A stretch of 42,648 bases of DNA from an uncultured Lachnospiraceae bacterium (GTDB taxonomy: Bacteria; Bacillota; Clostridia; Lachnospirales; Lachnospiraceae). Where the stretch lies: the NCBI GenBank assembly GCA_945913255.1, contig CAMEDC010000028.1:1-42648 (forward strand). The letters run 5' to 3'. Of the stretch, positions 16,141 through 24,626 are shown one piece after another. Below the pieces are notes generated by a model. It was not told where the DNA came from. It searched no databases and saw only the letters and a list, made by a program, of their open reading frames with translations. Position 1 is the stretch's first letter; each line of letters starts with the position of its first letter. A program made the translations under genes and the position numbers.

Positions 16141-16983
16141 ATGAAAACATTAGGGTACTACAACGGAAAATTTGGTGAGCTGGATGAGATGACCATTCCG
16201 ATGAACGACAGAGTCTGCTGGTTTGGCGATGGTGTGTATGATGCAGGTCCGGCAAGAAATTATAAGATTTTTGCAATTGATGAGCATGTTGACCGCTTCT
16301 TTAACAGTGCGGGACTGCTTGACATCGTGATGCCTGTCACAAAGCAGGAATTGAAGGATCTGCTGCAGGAGATGGTGAACAAGATGGATACCGGAGATTT
16401 GTTTGTCTACTATCAGGTAACCCGCGGAACAGGTATCAGAAACCATATCTTTACGGAGGGTCCCGGAAATCTCTGGATTATGTTGAAACCGGCAACCATC
16501 GGAGACTGCAAGGCGCCGATTAAACTGATTACCTGTGAAGACACCAGATTCTTCCACTGCAATATCAAGACACTGAATCTGATTCCTTCCTGCGTGGCTG
16601 CAACCAAGGCTGAGAAGGCAGGCTGCCAGGAGGCAGTTCTTTATCGTCCGGGCGGAAGAGTAACGGAATGTGCCCACAGCAATGTTTCCATTATTAAGGA
16701 TGGAAAGTTTGTGACAGCACCTACGGATAACCTGATTCTGCCCGGTATTGCGAGGGCACATCTGATTAAGGCATGTAAGAAGCTGGAGATTCCTGTCAGC
16801 GAGACAGCATTTACTCTGGAAGACTTGTTTGCGGCAGAAGAAGTTATCGTATCCAGTTCCAGCAAGCTTTGTATGCATGCTGTGGAAATCGATGGCAAAC
16901 CGGTTGGCGGAAAGCAGCCTGAACTTCTGGAGAAGCTCAGAGCGGAAGTCATCGGTGAGTTTGAATCGGCTACGGAAGCTTAA
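16141..16983 (+). CDS. Class IV aminotransferase, D-amino-acid transaminase-like
   Basis: This 280-aa PLP enzyme has the fold-type IV layout. The N-terminal DRVCWFGDGVYD matches the DR(G)xxFGDGVYE block, and VYYQVTRGTGIRNH is the D-amino-acid-transaminase form of the next block. The PLP lysine is K143 in HCNIKTLNLIPS, followed by GRVTECAHSNVSII and NLILPGIAR. D-amino-acid transaminase exchanges D-alanine and 2-oxoglutarate for pyruvate and D-glutamate; a branched-chain enzyme is the alternative. I chose the ATG at 16141 because AAGGAGGT lies 8 nt upstream. Heading an operon with oxoproline and D-glutamate genes supports the D-specific reading. Confidence 0.75.
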   Translation: MKTLGYYNGKFGELDEMTIPMNDRVCWFGDGVYDAGPARNYKIFAIDEHVDRFFNSAGLLDIVMPVTKQELKDLLQEMVNKMDTGDLFVYYQVTRGTGIRNHIFTEGPGNLWIMLKPATIGDCKAPIKLITCEDTRFFHCNIKTLNLIPSCVAATKAEKAGCQEAVLYRPGGRVTECAHSNVSIIKDGKFVTAPTDNLILPGIARAHLIKACKKLEIPVSETAFTLEDLFAAEEVIVSSSSKLCMHAVEIDGKPVGGKQPELLEKLRAEVIGEFESATEA

Positions 16984-17076
16984 GCTGGAATCCGATTTGA
17001 ATTGGTAGCAGAAATCCGGGCAGACTTCCATTTGAAACAAAAACGGAAATCCGGGCAGGCAGAGGGTGAAGCAGGT

Positions 17077-17826
17077 TTGAAAAGAAAAGACGAAAAGAAG
17101 ACCAGATATCTCCCGGCGGGTGACAGTGCGCTGGTGGTGGAATTCGGCAATGAGATTGATGAAAAACTGAATACAAAGGTGCAGCAGCTGGCTGCGAAAA
17201 TTATTGAGGCATCCCGGACAGCACTGCTTTCCGGTGTCGGTGAGGTCATCCCGACATTTCGTTCTTTGCTGGTTACCTACGACCCGCTGCGGACAGATTT
17301 TGAACAGCTGAAAAACAGGTTGATAAAAATGGAAGAGGAACTTCAGGAGGAGAAGAAAACCTCCAGAAGAATTCTAAAAATACCCTGCTGCTACGGCGGA
17401 AGATATGGACTTGATCTGGCAGATTTGATGGAGTACACGGGACTGTCCCGGGAGGAAATCATTGAGAGGCACAGCAGTGCCTGTTATCGCATTTACATGA
17501 TGGGATTTCTGCCGGGCTTTGCTTATCTTGGAGGTCTGGATCGGAAACTGGAAATGCCCCGTCTGAAAACGCCCCGGGTGAAGATACCTGCCGGGGCTGT
17601 GGGTATCGGAGGAAATCAGACAGGTGTCTACCCCATTGATTCTCCGGGGGGATGGCGACTCATCGGTGGGACGCCGGTTGACTTTTACAATCCGGAGCGG
17701 GAAGAACCGATTTTGTGTAAGGCGGGAGAATTTATCCGGTTCGTTCCGATTACGATGGATGACTACTACGACATCCGACATATGATTCTCAGAAAAGAAT
17801 ATCATGTCGAGGTGGAGGAGGGCTGA
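17077..17826 (+). CDS. pxpB: 5-oxoprolinase subunit PxpB (KipI-type)
   Basis: This 249-aa protein matches allophanate hydrolase subunit 1/KipI, now known as PxpB, one of three subunits of the bacterial ATP-dependent 5-oxoprolinase that opens 5-oxoproline to glutamate. Landmarks are YLPAGDSALVVEFG at the start, MGFLPGFAYLGGLD in the middle, and GAVGIGGNQTGVYPIDSPGGWRLIGGTP near the end. The TTG start at 17077 gives the family's usual length and follows AGAGGGTG; a longer frame from 17002 contains a duplicated 13-bp stretch and looks non-coding. The gene is separated from pxpC by 1 nt. Confidence 0.88.
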   Translation: MKRKDEKKTRYLPAGDSALVVEFGNEIDEKLNTKVQQLAAKIIEASRTALLSGVGEVIPTFRSLLVTYDPLRTDFEQLKNRLIKMEEELQEEKKTSRRILKIPCCYGGRYGLDLADLMEYTGLSREEIIERHSSACYRIYMMGFLPGFAYLGGLDRKLEMPRLKTPRVKIPAGAVGIGGNQTGVYPIDSPGGWRLIGGTPVDFYNPEREEPILCKAGEFIRFVPITMDDYYDIRHMILRKEYHVEVEEG

Positions 17827-17827
17827 T

Positions 17828-18748
17828 ATGGCAATGAAAGTAATCACGCCGGGTGCACTGACGACGGTGCAGGACGGAGGGCGATACGGATATCAGAGTA
17901 CGGGCATCGGTGTTGGCGGCTGCATGGATATGGATTCCTACCGGAAAGCAAATTATCTCGTGGGAAATGAGAAGGGCGAGGCGGTGCTGGAATTTACCCT
18001 GATCGGAGGAATGCTGGAACTGACCGAAGAGACGGTGCTGGCACTGACCGGGGCGGATATGGCTCCGAAGCAAAACGGTGAGCCTGTTCCCATGAATGTT
18101 CCGCTTGCGTTTCAGGCGGGAGATGTGTTGGAACTGGGTATGGCTGGGACTGGATGCAGATGCTATCTAGCCGTGGCGGGCGGTATCGAGGTGCCGCTTT
18201 ATCTGGGAAGCCGTTCCACCAATCTGAAATGCAAATTCGGCGGTTATCAGGGCAGAGCCCTGCAAAGAGGTGATGTCCTGGAAGTCGGAAAAAGCGGAAA
18301 ACCCTACGAACAGTTAAAGGATAGAGAATGTTTCACGGAAGAATATCCGAATACCGTAGTTGTACGCGTGATTGAGGGCCCCCAGGAGGAGTATTTTACA
18401 AAAAAGGGGAAAAAGACTTTTTACAAAAGTGTCTATACGGTGTCCGACAAGAGTGACAGAATGGGCTGCCGGCTGGATGGCCCTGCGGTGGAGAGCTTTG
18501 ACGGAACGGACATTATTTCGGACGGAATTGCACCCGGCTCCGTACAGGTACCTGCGGACGGGAAACCGATTGTACTTCTTGCGGACAGACAGACGACGGG
18601 CGGCTATGCCAAGATTGCATCGGTATGCTCCTTTGATATCCCGAAGCTGGCACAGTGCAAGCCCGGAAATAAGGTCAGATTTCAAAAGATAACGCTGGAA
18701 AAGGCACAAAGAATCATGAGAGAGGCAAAGAAAGATGAATTATTCTGA
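17828..18748 (+). CDS. pxpC: 5-oxoprolinase subunit PxpC (KipA-type)
   Basis: A 306-aa member of the biotin-dependent carboxyltransferase-like/KipA family. The opening VITPGALTTVQDGGRYGYQSTGI and the later NLKCKFGGYQGRALQRGD, ISDGIAPGSVQVPADG and LADRQTTGGYAKIA are the family's signature blocks. It works with PxpB and PxpA to hydrolyse 5-oxoproline at the expense of ATP. I chose the ATG at 17828 on the strength of GGAGGAGGG just upstream. The stop overlaps the start of the DUF1445 gene by 14 nt, which implies translational coupling. Confidence 0.88.
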   Translation: MAMKVITPGALTTVQDGGRYGYQSTGIGVGGCMDMDSYRKANYLVGNEKGEAVLEFTLIGGMLELTEETVLALTGADMAPKQNGEPVPMNVPLAFQAGDVLELGMAGTGCRCYLAVAGGIEVPLYLGSRSTNLKCKFGGYQGRALQRGDVLEVGKSGKPYEQLKDRECFTEEYPNTVVVRVIEGPQEEYFTKKGKKTFYKSVYTVSDKSDRMGCRLDGPAVESFDGTDIISDGIAPGSVQVPADGKPIVLLADRQTTGGYAKIASVCSFDIPKLAQCKPGNKVRFQKITLEKAQRIMREAKKDELF

Positions 18749-19520
18749 AATGAGTCCCGGAGAAGTACGGAAATTGATACGCAGTGAGGAAATAACGGGT
18801 CCGACCGCTGGTATGTGCGCTGGTTTCGCGCAGGCAAATCTGGTGGTTCTGCCGGAAAAGCTGGCATATGATTTCCTGCTTTTTGCGCAGCGCAATCCGA
18901 AATCCTGTCCGCTGCTGGAAGTGAGTGATAAGGGGAGCCGGGCGCTTAAGTATATCGGGAAAGATGTGGATATTGCGAGAGATATCCCGAAATACCGGAT
19001 TTACCGCAATGGTATCCTTGACGGTGAATATACCAATGTGGAACAGTTCTGGAAAGAGGATTTTGTCAGCTTCCTCATCGGGTGCAGCTTTTCCTTTGAG
19101 GCGGCATTGCTGGAAGCAGGTGTTCCCGTGCGTCATATTGAAGAAAACTGCAATGTACCGATGTATAAGACTAATATTCCCTGTGTGCCTGCGGGAATTT
19201 TCAGTGGGAATATGGTAGTCAGCATGCGGCCGATTCCTTATGCGCAAGTGCCTGAGGCAGTACAGATTACCGGGGAAATGCCGAGAGTGCACGGTGCTCC
19301 CGTTCATATCGGTGCGCCTGAGGCAATCGGTATCAGCGATATCAACAGGCCGGATTTCGGCGACCCGGTTACCATACGGGAGGGAGAAGTACCCGTATTC
19401 TGGCCCTGCGGCGTGACCCCGCAGAATGTTATCATGAATGTAAAACCGGAATTTGTCATTACCCATGCGCCGGGCCACATGCTGATTACGGATGTGAAGA
19501 ATGTGGAATTGAAGTATTGA
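18735..19520 (+). CDS. DUF1445 (YcsI-type) putative hydro-lyase, D-glutamate cyclase-like
   Basis: A 261-aa protein of the DUF1445 family, with RKLIRSEEITGPTAGMCAGFAQANL at the start, FLIGCSFSFEAALLEAG in the middle, and VFWPCGVTPQNV near the end. It corresponds to YcsI of the Bacillus subtilis oxoproline (kip) operon and to the N-terminal domain of animal D-glutamate cyclase, which makes 5-oxo-D-proline from D-glutamate. The activity of bacterial members is not settled as far as I know. It sits between pxpC and pxpA, overlapping the former by 14 nt, so a role linked to 5-oxoproline is likely. Confidence 0.82.
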   Translation: MNYSEMSPGEVRKLIRSEEITGPTAGMCAGFAQANLVVLPEKLAYDFLLFAQRNPKSCPLLEVSDKGSRALKYIGKDVDIARDIPKYRIYRNGILDGEYTNVEQFWKEDFVSFLIGCSFSFEAALLEAGVPVRHIEENCNVPMYKTNIPCVPAGIFSGNMVVSMRPIPYAQVPEAVQITGEMPRVHGAPVHIGAPEAIGISDINRPDFGDPVTIREGEVPVFWPCGVTPQNVIMNVKPEFVITHAPGHMLITDVKNVELKY

Positions 19521-19540
19521 TATAAAGGATGGGAACAGAT

Positions 19541-20311
19541 ATGAGAGCAGTAGATTTGAACTGTGACTTGGGTGAGAGTTTTGGTGCGTATAAGTGTGGC
19601 ATGGATGAGGAGGTAATTCCCTTCATATCTTCTGCCAATGTGGCCTGCGGGTTTCATGCATCGGATCCGCTTGTTATGGACAAAACAGTAGCGTTGGCGG
19701 CAAAGTACGGTGTGGGCGTCGGAGCGCATCCGGGGTATCCGGATCTGGTAGGCTTTGGAAGACGGAATATGAATGTGTCCCCTGCGGAAGCAAAAGCCAT
19801 GGTGCAGTATCAGATTGGAGCACTTTCTGCCTTCTGTAAAGCGAAGGGGGTAACGCTGCAGCATGTCAAACCTCACGGAGCCATGTACAACATGGCGGGA
19901 AAGGACGAAAAACTGGCTTTTGCTATATGCAGTGCAATCCAGGAGGTGGATGAGAATCTGATTCTGCTGGGGTTGGCGGGAAGCCAGATGCTGAAGGCAG
20001 CAGAGAAAATCGGCTTAAAGTATGCCAGTGAGGTCTTTGCGGACAGGGCATATGAAGAGGACGGCAGCCTTGTAGCCAGAACAAAACCGGGTGCCATGAT
20101 TACGGATGAGAATCTTGCCATTGAAAGAGTGGTGCGTATGGTCACAGAGGGAAAGGTGACTTCCGTAACGGGAAAGGATGTTGAGATTGCGGCAGATTCC
20201 GTCTGCGTTCACGGGGACAGCCCCAAGGCGCTTGCTTTTGTTGAAAAAATCAGAAAGGCCTTGACAGAACAGGGAATCGAAATTCGCTCTTTAAGTGAAA
20301 TTTGCGGCTGA
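19541..20311 (+). CDS. pxpA: 5-oxoprolinase subunit PxpA (LamB/YcsF)
   Basis: A 256-aa member of the LamB/YcsF family. The N-terminal [46 protein letters not shown] and [12 protein letters not shown] are all invariant blocks of PxpA, the metal-dependent subunit of 5-oxoprolinase. The start at 19541 matches the family N-terminus and has AAGGA 11 nt upstream; an ATG at 19529 is too close to that site. With PxpB and PxpC encoded just upstream, the three-subunit enzyme is complete within this operon. Confidence 0.92.
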   Translation: MRAVDLNCDLGESFGAYKCGMDEEVIPFISSANVACGFHASDPLVMDKTVALAAKYGVGVGAHPGYPDLVGFGRRNMNVSPAEAKAMVQYQIGALSAFCKAKGVTLQHVKPHGAMYNMAGKDEKLAFAICSAIQEVDENLILLGLAGSQMLKAAEKIGLKYASEVFADRAYEEDGSLVARTKPGAMITDENLAIERVVRMVTEGKVTSVTGKDVEIAADSVCVHGDSPKALAFVEKIRKALTEQGIEIRSLSEICG

Positions 20312-20344
20312 CATCAGGGATACAGAGGATAAAGAGGAGAATTT

Positions 20345-21184
20345 ATGGAAAAAATGATTGAGGATGTAGTACTGCTGCATTCCGGCAGGGGAATGGATGT
20401 TCTGCGGGAATATATGGATGCAGACTACCTGGAACAGGCGGCGGAACTGATCTTGAAGCAGCAGAAGGGAACGGTTTTTCTGACCACCGGTTTTTTTGTG
20501 GCGGGCTATGCAGAGACGGACGGACCCTTGGGAACCGCAGTTCTGGGACAGGCTTTAACAGAGTTAGGGTATCAACCGGTTATTGTTACAGATACTTTCT
20601 GTAAAGGTTTTTTTGAAAAAAAGAATTTTACAGTAGAGTATATGGAGACAGATGCGGAGCCTGCGGTGTATAATGAATTAATTCGGAAGTATCAGCCGGT
20701 TGCGATGATTTCCATAGAGCGGTGCGGTTGCAATATCTGTGATGATTATGCCAATATGCGAGGGGAAAGCATACGGAAGTATACCGCAAAGACAGATATT
20801 TTATTTGAAAAAGCAGCTGTATACGGGATACCCACTGTCGGCATCGGGGATGGCGGAAATGAAATCGGTATGGGAAACCTGAAGGAGATTATCAGCGAGA
20901 AGCTTTCCCTCGTGCCCTGCAAGGTGAGGGTAGACCGACTGGTCATTGCGACGGTCTCCAACTGGGGAGCATACGGAATGGCGGCGTACATACAGAAAAA
21001 GACAGGCAAAAAGGTCTTGTCGCCCTATGAAGAGATCGAAGAATATCTGAGAGCCATCGTGAACCTGGGAAGCGTGGACGGCGTTACAAAAAAGCAGACT
21101 ATGAGCGTTGACGGGTTTTCATTGGAGACAGAAAGAGAGATTATCGACAACCTGCATGAACTGGTAGACCGGTATGCAGTTTAG
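20345..21184 (+). CDS. DUF4392 protein, D-glutamate cyclase C-terminal-domain-like
   Basis: This 279-aa protein resembles the DUF4392 (GLUCM-like) family. Visible blocks are TVFLTTGFFVAGYAETDGPLG, MISIERCG, NMRGESIRKYTAKTDILFEKA, TVGIGDGGNEIGMG and VATVSNWGAYGMAAYI. In animal D-glutamate cyclase this domain follows a DUF1445 domain in one chain. Here the two are separate genes, with pxpA in between. A Rossmann-like nucleotide or carboxylate site may lie at GIGDGGNEIG. AGAGGAG precedes the ATG. Its stop overlaps the end of the convergent lrp gene by 4 bp. Confidence 0.78.
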   Translation: MEKMIEDVVLLHSGRGMDVLREYMDADYLEQAAELILKQQKGTVFLTTGFFVAGYAETDGPLGTAVLGQALTELGYQPVIVTDTFCKGFFEKKNFTVEYMETDAEPAVYNELIRKYQPVAMISIERCGCNICDDYANMRGESIRKYTAKTDILFEKAAVYGIPTVGIGDGGNEIGMGNLKEIISEKLSLVPCKVRVDRLVIATVSNWGAYGMAAYIQKKTGKKVLSPYEEIEEYLRAIVNLGSVDGVTKKQTMSVDGFSLETEREIIDNLHELVDRYAV

Positions 21185-21630
21185 TCCTCCGGCAGCGAAG
21201 AATAGATATTCTTCACGGTTCTTAAGACAAAGTGAGTCTGTGTCTGGCAGACACCCGGCTGATCCTTCAGCCAGTGATGTATTTCTTCCAGATGTTCGGA
21301 AGAGCGACAGGAAATTTTCAGCATATAGTCATAATTTCCGGTCAGGTAATAGCAGGAGACAATGTTGGGGTGATGCTGGATGTGCGTGACAAACTCATCA
21401 TTAAACCTGGGATGTTCCAGAGAAATTTCGATGAGGGCAGTTACATCGTTTCCTGTTTTGGCGTCATTGGTGATGACAGTATAAGACTGGATGATGCCGG
21501 AATCCTCCATTTTATGAATACGGTCAATGACGGTAGATACGGAAAGATGGATGGCTTTTCCGATATCGGAAGCCTTCTCGCGGGCATTGTTCTTCAGGTG
21601 CTGTAAAATCCGGTAATCCAGTTTGTCCAT
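21181..21630 (-). CDS. Lrp/AsnC-family transcriptional regulator
   Basis: A 149-aa protein with the Lrp winged helix at the N-terminus (MDKLDYRILQHLKNNAREKASDIGKAIHLSVSTVIDRI). A C-terminal RAM/ACT-like ligand domain follows (ALIEISLEH...VSCYYLTGNYDYMLKISC). Such proteins bind an amino acid and form octamers on DNA. The ATG at 21630 has AGGAGA 6 nt upstream. It is transcribed away from dsdA and ends against the DUF4392 gene, so it probably controls the serine dehydratase operon, and perhaps the oxoproline operon, in response to an amino acid. Confidence 0.9.
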   Translation of the reverse strand: MDKLDYRILQHLKNNAREKASDIGKAIHLSVSTVIDRIHKMEDSGIIQSYTVITNDAKTGNDVTALIEISLEHPRFNDEFVTHIQHHPNIVSCYYLTGNYDYMLKISCRSSEHLEEIHHWLKDQPGVCQTQTHFVLRTVKNIYSSLPED

Positions 21631-21661
21631 ATGGTGTCTCCTATGCAATGCTGTTTTTGTA

Positions 21662-21690
21662 ATCCTAACGCAAAGAAAGCAAATTGTAAA
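21662..21690 (-). promoter_or_regulatory. Promoter of the lrp-type gene
   Basis: On the minus strand, TTTACA (21690-21685) and TAGGAT (21667-21662) are separated by 17 bp. The 89-bp gap to dsdA must also hold the dsdA promoter, which I cannot identify with confidence, so the two probably overlap. Confidence 0.45.
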
Positions 21691-21719
21691 GATAAATCGG
21701 GAGAAAATGAGGTTTGTAA

Positions 21720-22994
21720 ATGGATGATAAATTCTGGAAGCAGGTGAGAGCGGCAGAGGAAGTCTTTTGGGAGAATTCTCATATGGAGCCGTATAAAATA
21801 TGTCGGGATAATTTATGCGTGAACGGAGCTATGATTAAGGATGCATCAGAAAGACTCGACAGATTTGCTCCTTTGATTCAAAAGCTTTTCCCGGAGACAA
21901 AGGAGTCAGGCGGAATCATAGAATCTCCGCTCATAGAGATTGAGAATACGAGAGCGGAGCTGGAAAACTGCGGAGAGCTTCCGTCCGGCAGGCTATTCCT
22001 GAAATGTGACAGTCACCTTGCAATCGCCGGAAGCGTCAAAGCACGGGGTGGCATCTACGAAGTTTTGAAGCATACGGAGGAGCTGGCGTTTCAAAATGGT
22101 CTTCTGAAGGAAGAAGAGGATTATGGAAAACTGGCAGAAAACAGAAAATTTTTTTCCCGATACAAAATGCAGGTCGGGTCGACAGGAAATCTTGGCATGA
22201 GTATCGGTATTATGTCTGCGGCACTGGGGTATCAGGCGATTGTACACATGTCTGCAGATGCAAAACAGTGGAAAAAGGAACTGCTTCGTTCCAAAGGTGT
22301 GATTGTCAAAGAGTATGAAGAGGAATATTCCCGGGCAGTCTGTGAAGGAAGAAAGCTGTCTGAGCAGGATCCGGACAGTTATTTTGTGGATGATGAACAT
22401 TCAAAAGACTTGTTCCTGGGGTATGCCGTTGCAGGTGAAAGACTGAAACATCAGCTGATGGAGCAGGGCATAGAAGTATCCAGGGAAAATCCGCTTTATG
22501 TCTACATCCCCTGCGGAGTGGGGGGAGCACCCGGTGGGATAACCTATGGCCTGAAGGAAATCTGGGGAGACAATGTGCACTGTTTCTTTGTGGAACCGGT
22601 CCAATCTCCCTGTATGCTGGTGGGAATGGCATCGGGAAAAGGAAACGGTGTGAGTGTTCAGGACTATGGTCTGACGGGAAAGACAGATGCGGATGGTCTT
22701 GCGGTACAGAGGGCTTCCGGGTTTGTTGCACAGGTAATGGAACATGTGCTGGAAGGAATCTTTACTGTACGAGATGAGAGACTGTACCGATATATGGCTA
22801 TCTTATACAGAAATGACGGAATTGTGATTGAACCTTCGGCATGTGCTGCATTTGCCGGGTATGCAGATTACTGTAGAACACACGACCGCAGGCCGATGAA
22901 AGGAACACATATTATCTGGGCGACAGGGGGAAGTCTGATGCCGGAGGAGACAGTAAAGGCATTTTTGAAAAAGGGAGGAGCAGAGCAAGAATGA
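21720..22994 (+). CDS. dsdA: D-serine ammonia-lyase (DsdA-type)
   Basis: This 424-aa PLP enzyme of fold type II turns D-serine into pyruvate and ammonia. The PLP lysine is K107 in IAGSVKARGGIYEVL. The phosphate-binding and substrate segments QVGSTGNLGMSIGIMSA, YIPCGVGGAPGGITYGLK and IIWATGGSLMP are those of DsdA. The N-terminal helical extension typical of DsdA is present, and the length is close to normal (~440 in Escherichia coli). Its last codons overlap sdaAB by 4 nt (ATGA). Sharing an operon with L-serine dehydratase means both serine enantiomers are degraded together. Confidence 0.92.
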   Translation: MDDKFWKQVRAAEEVFWENSHMEPYKICRDNLCVNGAMIKDASERLDRFAPLIQKLFPETKESGGIIESPLIEIENTRAELENCGELPSGRLFLKCDSHLAIAGSVKARGGIYEVLKHTEELAFQNGLLKEEEDYGKLAENRKFFSRYKMQVGSTGNLGMSIGIMSAALGYQAIVHMSADAKQWKKELLRSKGVIVKEYEEEYSRAVCEGRKLSEQDPDSYFVDDEHSKDLFLGYAVAGERLKHQLMEQGIEVSRENPLYVYIPCGVGGAPGGITYGLKEIWGDNVHCFFVEPVQSPCMLVGMASGKGNGVSVQDYGLTGKTDADGLAVQRASGFVAQVMEHVLEGIFTVRDERLYRYMAILYRNDGIVIEPSACAAFAGYADYCRTHDRRPMKGTHIIWATGGSLMPEETVKAFLKKGGAEQE

Positions 22995-23650
22995 ATTTGT
23001 TTGATATTGTCGGACCGGTGATGGTAGGTCCTTCCAGCTCTCACACGGCGGGAGCGGTCAGAATCGGTTATGTTGCCAGAAAGCTGATGGCGGAGCCTGT
23101 TGTGAAGGCGGAAATCTTACTGTATGGCTCTTTTCTGGCAACCGGCAAAGGACATGGAACAAGGCAGGCAATTGTGGCGGGGCTGCTCGGCATGAATCCG
23201 GATGACGAGAGGGTGCCGGAGAGTATTTCTCTGGCACAGAAGGCCGGAATGGAGCTTTCCTTTGGAGAGGCAAAGCTGCGGGAAGCGCATCCAAACTCCG
23301 CACAGCTGCTATTGACCGGTGCGGACGGGAGACGGCTGGAAATTGTTGGCGAATCCATTGGCGGATCACGCATCAATATTGCCAGCATTGACGGTCTGAG
23401 TGCAAATTTTTCGGGGGATTATCCCACTCTGATTGTACATAATCTGGATCAGCCGGGCCATGTCGCGGAAGTTACCAGTATGCTTGCGCATAAATCGGTC
23501 AATATTGCTACGATGCAGCTGTATCGTGCGGGACGGGGCAGCCATGCGGTAATGGTGATTGAGTGTGACCAGGAGGTTCCGGAGGAGTCTGTGAAATGGC
23601 TTGCTCATCTGGAAGGAATTGAGAAAGTCACATATTACAGTCTGCTGTAA
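22991..23650 (+). CDS. sdaAB: L-serine ammonia-lyase, beta subunit
   Basis: A 219-aa beta subunit of the two-chain Fe-S L-serine dehydratase, which makes pyruvate and ammonia. It starts with NLFDIVGPVMVGPSSSHTAGAVRIG, the conserved serine-rich loop. It contains GGSRINIASIDG and ends in an ACT domain (IVHNLDQPGHVAEVTSMLAHKSVNIATMQLYR) that probably senses an amino acid. The start overlaps the dsdA stop. The alpha subunit follows after a gap of 95 bp containing a short remnant discussed below. Confidence 0.93.
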   Translation: MNLFDIVGPVMVGPSSSHTAGAVRIGYVARKLMAEPVVKAEILLYGSFLATGKGHGTRQAIVAGLLGMNPDDERVPESISLAQKAGMELSFGEAKLREAHPNSAQLLLTGADGRRLEIVGESIGGSRINIASIDGLSANFSGDYPTLIVHNLDQPGHVAEVTSMLAHKSVNIATMQLYRAGRGSHAVMVIECDQEVPEESVKWLAHLEGIEKVTYYSLL

Positions 23651-23726
23651 ATTGAGTGGTATTGCGGACGATTTGGCACGGAGTAATATGCGATATGTGC
23701 CTTGCATTTCTTTACATTGGAAGCGT

Positions 23727-23749
23727 CTGCAGAATGGAGATTAATATGA
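23727..23749 (+). repeat. 23-bp direct repeat, left copy (at sdaAA start)
   Basis: These 23 bases are identical to 24604-24626. Both copies contain an ATGGAGA ribosome site and an ATG start codon. The left copy can be read as (K)RLQNGD-stop, the same residues that end the SdaAA protein, so it looks like the leftover tail of another sdaAA copy. Confidence 0.8.
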
Positions 23750-24621
23750 GTTTTGCAACTTTGAAAGAAATTACGAATCTTGTAGAAGAAAGCGGTAAAG
23801 CATTCTGGCAGGTTGTCATGGAAGATGATATGAAAGAGAGAAATGTCTCTGCGGAGGAATCCTTTGAAACCATGAGAATGATGTATCGTGCCATGGAACA
23901 GGCAGATGCGTCCTATGATCCGGGCTTACGCTCTGCCAGCGGGCTGGCCGGAGGAGACGGAGAGAAGTTGGAAAAATTTCGGAAGAACCCGAACCGTCTG
24001 ATTGGAGATTTCCTGGCAGAAGTGATGGAAAAGGCAGTAAAGATGGGGGAATCCAATGCCTGCATGAAGCGCATTGTGGCGGCACCGACCGCCGGTTCCT
24101 GCGGCGTGATACCATCTGTACTTCTCACCTATAGGAAGCAGAGAAAAGCAGAGGAAGACAAAATGGTTCAGGCACTTTTTGTGGCGGCGGGAATCGGTGA
24201 AGTACTGGTTGCCAGTGCCAGCATCGCAGGTGCGGAAGGCGGCTGTCAGGCGGAAATCGGGTCTGCCAGTGCCATGGCGGCAGGTGCTGTCAGTTATCTG
24301 GAGGGCGGAAGTGCGGAAGAGATTGTACATGCGGCGGCACTTGCCCTGAAAAATATGCTGGGACTGACATGCGATCCGGTAGCCGGGCTGGTGGAGGTAC
24401 CCTGTATCAAGAGAAATGTGGCAGGTGCAGTGAATGCGGTGACTTCCTCCCAGCTGGTAGCAGCCGGAGTAAGGAGCGCAATTCCGCCGGATGAAGTCAT
24501 TGATTCCATGCGGCGCATCGGACGTCAGCTTCCTACCTGCCTGAAGGAGACGGGACAGGAAGGGCTTGCAATCACGCCGACCGCAGTTGAGGTGGTAAAG
24601 AGACTGCAGAATGGAGATTAA
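23746..24621 (+). CDS. sdaAA: L-serine ammonia-lyase, alpha subunit
   Basis: This 291-aa catalytic subunit carries the [4Fe-4S] cluster cysteines in PTAGSCGVIPS and in LGLTCDPVAGLVEVPCIKRN. RKNPNRLIGDF and AEGGCQAEIGSASAMAAGA are further family blocks. Length is normal. I chose the ATG at 23746 because it matches the family start (MSFATLKEI) and has ATGGAGA 6 nt upstream; the open frame back to 23656 is not homologous. The gene is bracketed by 23-bp direct repeats that include its own start and its own end. Confidence 0.94.
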   Translation: MSFATLKEITNLVEESGKAFWQVVMEDDMKERNVSAEESFETMRMMYRAMEQADASYDPGLRSASGLAGGDGEKLEKFRKNPNRLIGDFLAEVMEKAVKMGESNACMKRIVAAPTAGSCGVIPSVLLTYRKQRKAEEDKMVQALFVAAGIGEVLVASASIAGAEGGCQAEIGSASAMAAGAVSYLEGGSAEEIVHAAALALKNMLGLTCDPVAGLVEVPCIKRNVAGAVNAVTSSQLVAAGVRSAIPPDEVIDSMRRIGRQLPTCLKETGQEGLAITPTAVEVVKRLQNGD

Positions 24622-24626
24622 TATGA
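24604..24626 (+). repeat. 23-bp direct repeat, right copy (at end of sdaAA)
   Basis: Identical to 23727-23749. It encodes the last residues of SdaAA (LQNGD) and, at the same time, the ribosome site and ATG of the next gene. Confidence 0.8.

Noticed and set aside
16984..17076. N-terminal extension of PxpB from a TTG at 17002
   Set aside because: The stretch contains a duplicated 13-bp sequence (17011-17023 and 17046-17058), lacks a ribosome site and would exceed the family length; the TTG at 17077 fits better.
23656..23745. Upstream extension of sdaAA
   Set aside because: The frame is open, but the residues are not homologous to SdaAA, and a clear ribosome site sits before the ATG at 23746.
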